Source: Karalla daura (taxonomy: Eukaryota; Chordata; Actinopteri; Chaetodontiformes; Leiognathidae). From it: a stretch of DNA of 64,000 bases. This document shows, in pieces, positions 60,901 to 64,000 of the stretch (its first letter is position 1; each line of letters starts with the position of its first letter). The stretch covers positions 24,333,070 through 24,397,069 of the forward strand of contig CM055189.1 in assembly GCA_029224185.1 (NCBI GenBank), given 5' to 3'. The position numbers were made by a program, and so were the translations under genes. The notes beneath the pieces were generated by a model, which made no database searches, was not told where the DNA came from, and saw only the letters and a program-made list of their open reading frames with translations.

Positions 60901-62189
60901 TCCACTTGTGATGCACAAACCATCACGAGGACAGTTGGTCATGCTGATTATGGATGAATTTGTCAAGGATTTGACATGTTTTTTTCTCAGGTAAAGAGTA
61001 AAATAAATTTATAGGGATTCAGTAAATTGTCTTGCATCATTTTTGATCATCCTCAGATCATTTTGGTATAAGACAAAAGTCTCCCAGAAGAAGTAGTTCA
61101 CATGAGTGAAAAATATGCTGTTGCCGTTGACTTTTAGCAGGTTTGGTAACTCTGGGCTGAGGACCACAAACTAATTTTCACTCTGCTCACTGTGTTGGTC
61201 CTCATGTTGAAATGGAGGTGAAAACCTCAGAGAGACGCTTCAATACCTGAGCAGATTAAATCCAACGGTACCTACATTTTCTTCATCGTGTTCTTCATTA
61301 ATGCCCCCTCTTCTTCTTCCATGCTTTCTGCATCCTAGGTCCCATTCTAATCTACAGGAGCATATTGCAACGTGAGTGATCTCTTTGATTGCCTGTGTGG
61401 GAGGAACATTTACTGTAACGAGGAACCTGGGAACAGGATTTACCGTTCCATATGCCCTCCAATGACATTACTTGAAGTGATGATGATGACAGTCATAAAT
61501 TGGTCCTGATGGTGCACAACAGATAAAACCTGCATGCGATTTGTTTTGCACATTGCTGGCCCACAGTGGTTTGCTTAATACACCATTTCATCACTTTCAA
61601 TTACACTACTGTGAGGTGACTTCTGTGATACAAAAAAAGCATTACAAATTGAATTGCATCAAATCCTTGCAGGGCTGATCCGACCTGCATCCACCATTGT
61701 GGGAATGTTTAAGATCTCAGAGGAGCATTTCTCCATACCTGACTCACTGAAAGAAGGTGGCGAGTTCACATCCAAGTCAGGGCTTTACTGTGTGGAGTTA
61801 CACACACCTACACACACACCCACACACCTCAGGAAATAAGAGTATAATTACGATCGCAAGTAATAATTTAACCATGATCTCATGGGGAATTGATGATGAT
61901 GCACATGATGCATACCACTGTATATATAGCCCTACATTGTGTCCAACACAAGAGTAATAACAGCAAATTAATGATTTAGGAGTTGAGAGCGCGAGGAGCT
62001 TCGGGGTAGGTGCTGTTGGAGAGGTAGAGGTGAGGAAGTTAAAAAGGCAGTGTGCTGGGTGTGAGGAGTCTTGAAGAACACAGTGACCCTGTCATTTTAC
62101 ACCTATCTTAAGCTCCCAGGCCGATATAAGCATACTGTACTATCTTGTTCTGAGGCATTTCCATATTGTATGGCATCAACCTGCATCTG
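60901..62189. other. Intergenic region between SINE tail and LINE fragment
   Basis: The only feature I can support is the repeat fragment near 61.74-61.83 kb with its degenerate CA run. The remainder is AT-rich with no gene that I recognise. Confidence 0.6.
61735..61826 (+). mobile_element. Fragment of teleost interspersed repeat, copy A4
   Basis: The segment GACTCACTGAAAGAAGGTGG, then GAGTTCACATCC and GGGCTTTACTGTGTGGAGTT aligns by eye with the central part of the same repeat family as the intron 3 copies. The rest has been replaced by a degenerate CA run (61800-61827). Confidence 0.45.
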
Positions 62190-62720
62190 ATATGGAGCTA
62201 CCCCAAAAAGAAAGCACAAGGCTGTACCTCCACTTGGTCTGCTGTGGTGCTGACTTACACTTTGAACAGGAGGAGATTGTTGTGCACTACCAATTAAATT
62301 TCACAGTAGCAACCCCTACATCTTTTGATTTGGAGGCATTTAACTTCCCACTGCGAATGGAAACTTCTTTCTGTAAACTGGTTTAATGTTGTTAGGTATT
62401 AGACCTTCCAGTGTGTAGTGTCTGCAAATTTAAACATCCAAACAGATGGGTGGTGGGAAATACAGTCATTTGTCTACAGCGAGTATAACAGCCTAGATAA
62501 AAAGCATCCCTGTGGGGCACCAGTGTTAATAATCAGAGACTTGGAGAGCCCATTATTAACTCTGACCTGCTTCCTCCTCTGCAACGAAGCCCGGGATCCA
62601 GTGACCCAGGGACAATTGGACTGCCAGTCGGAGAAGTTTATCATAGCGCCTTGATGGTGGGCTTGTATTAAATGCTGAGTTGTAATCCAGCAGACCTCCT
62701 GCACAGCCTCTTGCAGTCGC
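62190..62720 (-). pseudogene. Decayed non-LTR retrotransposon reverse-transcriptase fragment
   Basis: On the minus strand, in more than one frame, the remnants of a LINE reverse transcriptase can be read: LLDYNSAFNT (about 62691-62662), then NTGAPQGCFLS, then LLYSL (about 62556-62510), and further on a FADTT that corresponds to the catalytic FADD box. The spacing and the TGAPQGC motif fit CR1/L2/Jockey-type non-LTR elements known in fish. Frameshifts, a stop and the loss of one catalytic Asp show it is dead. No endonuclease domain or complete 3' end is visible. Confidence 0.75.
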
Positions 62721-64000
62721 CTCAAGGTGCTGAGAAACAGAGTGCAAACATAATGACTCTGCATCATCATCCTCGCGGACGGACCTGTTCAGCCTGCGTG
62801 GAAACCAATAAGGACAGTGAGAGGACACCGGGGCGGGCGCTCGGAGACTGGCTGTTAAGGCAGTGGGCTGGACTCGCTGTGGGTCAGACATTTTTTGGGG
62901 GCTGGTTGCAGGGACATGGCAGGATGCAAACGGAGGGATTGGTTTTCCCTCACTCTGCTGTGTTGTGTTTGGCCTGTCACTCTCCATCTCCTGCAGAGGC
63001 ATCATTCCTCATCTACGCTGTCATCCCAGCACATGTTCCATTTACCACGCATTAATCTCACTCAGCGCAGCATTACTCTCTCTTGTCTGGTCCCGTGGGA
63101 TGCGACGTTGGGAAAACACATTCTGCTTACCAAAATGCGCCCGGCCTGTGGCGCTAAACGGGAACTTATAGTGGCAATCGAAATTTTGTGGCACGTCCAA
63201 ACGTTATCAGTGTCCTGAAAACATCAGAGAACACGCCAAGTCCGCTGTGGCAGTGTCCTGGCGAGGCCTTTATAAACTTGTCTCAATGCTCCTGAGCTAA
63301 CCTTTTGATAAGCCCTCGAGACAGTATAAATTAAAGGCATTAAATCATGATTTGGGAGCGTGTGAGGGTGCTCATGGAGACATCCCCTTCACAGTCTGGT
63401 GGTCAGGGTGGAGGTGTGCGGTGGTCAGCGCAGACAGGTCATCCCACTGCAGTGACGGATGGCTTTCATCAAGGGGCCTGTGGGCTCGCTGGGGAAATGT
63501 TCGTGGAGGCCACTGCCAAAGGAGCTGATATTTATCTCCCAGCAGCCCCGCTAGCCTGGACACAGGAGCAAGAGGAAATATGCAGAGCCGAGCAGAGGAG
63601 AGGCTCGGAGAAGTGGTCACTTCTGTATTAAAAGCTATTATTGAGCGACGCTCGCATGCACTGTGCAAATTTGTGGTGGGTAGCAAATGTAATGTGGGAA
63701 GGAGATCTAATCAAAGTGTGACTGCAGCTCAGGAGCATGTCTTCGTACAGCATGCCTCACAGCAGCCCCTCGCTGCTCTAATCCAATAGCAAATGGAGAC
63801 ATCCTGAGATTGAAATGAGGCCAATTAGCAGAGGCACAGCTGATTTTAAAGCATTGATTAAGGGAGATGTGCCGCACTGGTTCTGGGATCTATTCCCTCA
63901 CTGCAGATCCGCCTCAGCATGGCCTGCCATTAATATCCCATGAGGCACTGGGGCACGCTCTTGGCCAGCAGCCAGATTCCCAGTTATCTGTTTAAACAAT
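62721..64000. other. Intergenic region at the right edge
   Basis: No gene recognised. The part from 62721 to about 62760 may still belong to the decayed LINE fragment. The last 220 bases are unique-looking AT-balanced sequence with ATTAG/TTAAT cores and may be a conserved non-coding element. Confidence 0.55.

Overview
The window is vertebrate genomic DNA, almost certainly from a ray-finned (probably percomorph) fish. The evidence is a split nuclear-receptor gene with very long introns, dense CA/GT and CT/GA microsatellites, tRNA-derived SINE copies of the common teleost type, and a decayed LINE fragment. There is no bacterial or phage architecture: no operons, no CRISPR array, no dense coding.

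One gene can be identified with confidence: nr3c2, the mineralocorticoid receptor, on the minus strand. Its 5' end is at about 48 kb and it runs leftward past the window start. Two coding exons are present. Exon 2 (46536-44725) carries the start codon and the whole N-terminal A/B region, 597 complete codons. Exon 3 (8734-8607) encodes the first zinc finger of the DNA-binding domain. The splice sites match in phase: exon 2 ends with two bases of a Ser codon and exon 3 supplies the third. Intron 2 is about 36 kb. Intron 3 starts at 8606 and does not end in the window. Exon 4 (second zinc finger), the hinge and the hormone-binding domain were looked for and not found, so they should lie to the left.

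The right part of the gene is CpG-rich (about 46.96-48.56 kb) and looks like the promoter region. It holds a plausible non-coding exon 1 with a strong splice donor at 47902/47901. Closer to exon 2 is a second promoter-like cluster (two CCAAT boxes, a TTTAAA box and a CRE). From about 48.6 to 64 kb the sequence is upstream intergenic. It contains SINE fragments, one decayed non-LTR reverse-transcriptase fragment (about 62.2-62.7 kb), microsatellites and some AT-rich stretches that could be conserved regulatory elements.

The introns hold microsatellites, SINE copies, a perfect 15-bp hairpin and several isolated CpG-dense islands (about 6.25, 15.1 and 17.1 kb). The 6.3 kb island is the most regulatory-looking: a 16-bp palindrome around CACGTG, a perfect SF-1/ERR half-site and a CRE within about 65 bp. 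Nearly all open reading frames outside the two exons are short, low-complexity or antisense shadows and are not annotated as genes. I found no previously undescribed system; the findings concern splicing, upstream ORFs, promoters and candidate regulatory elements of nr3c2.
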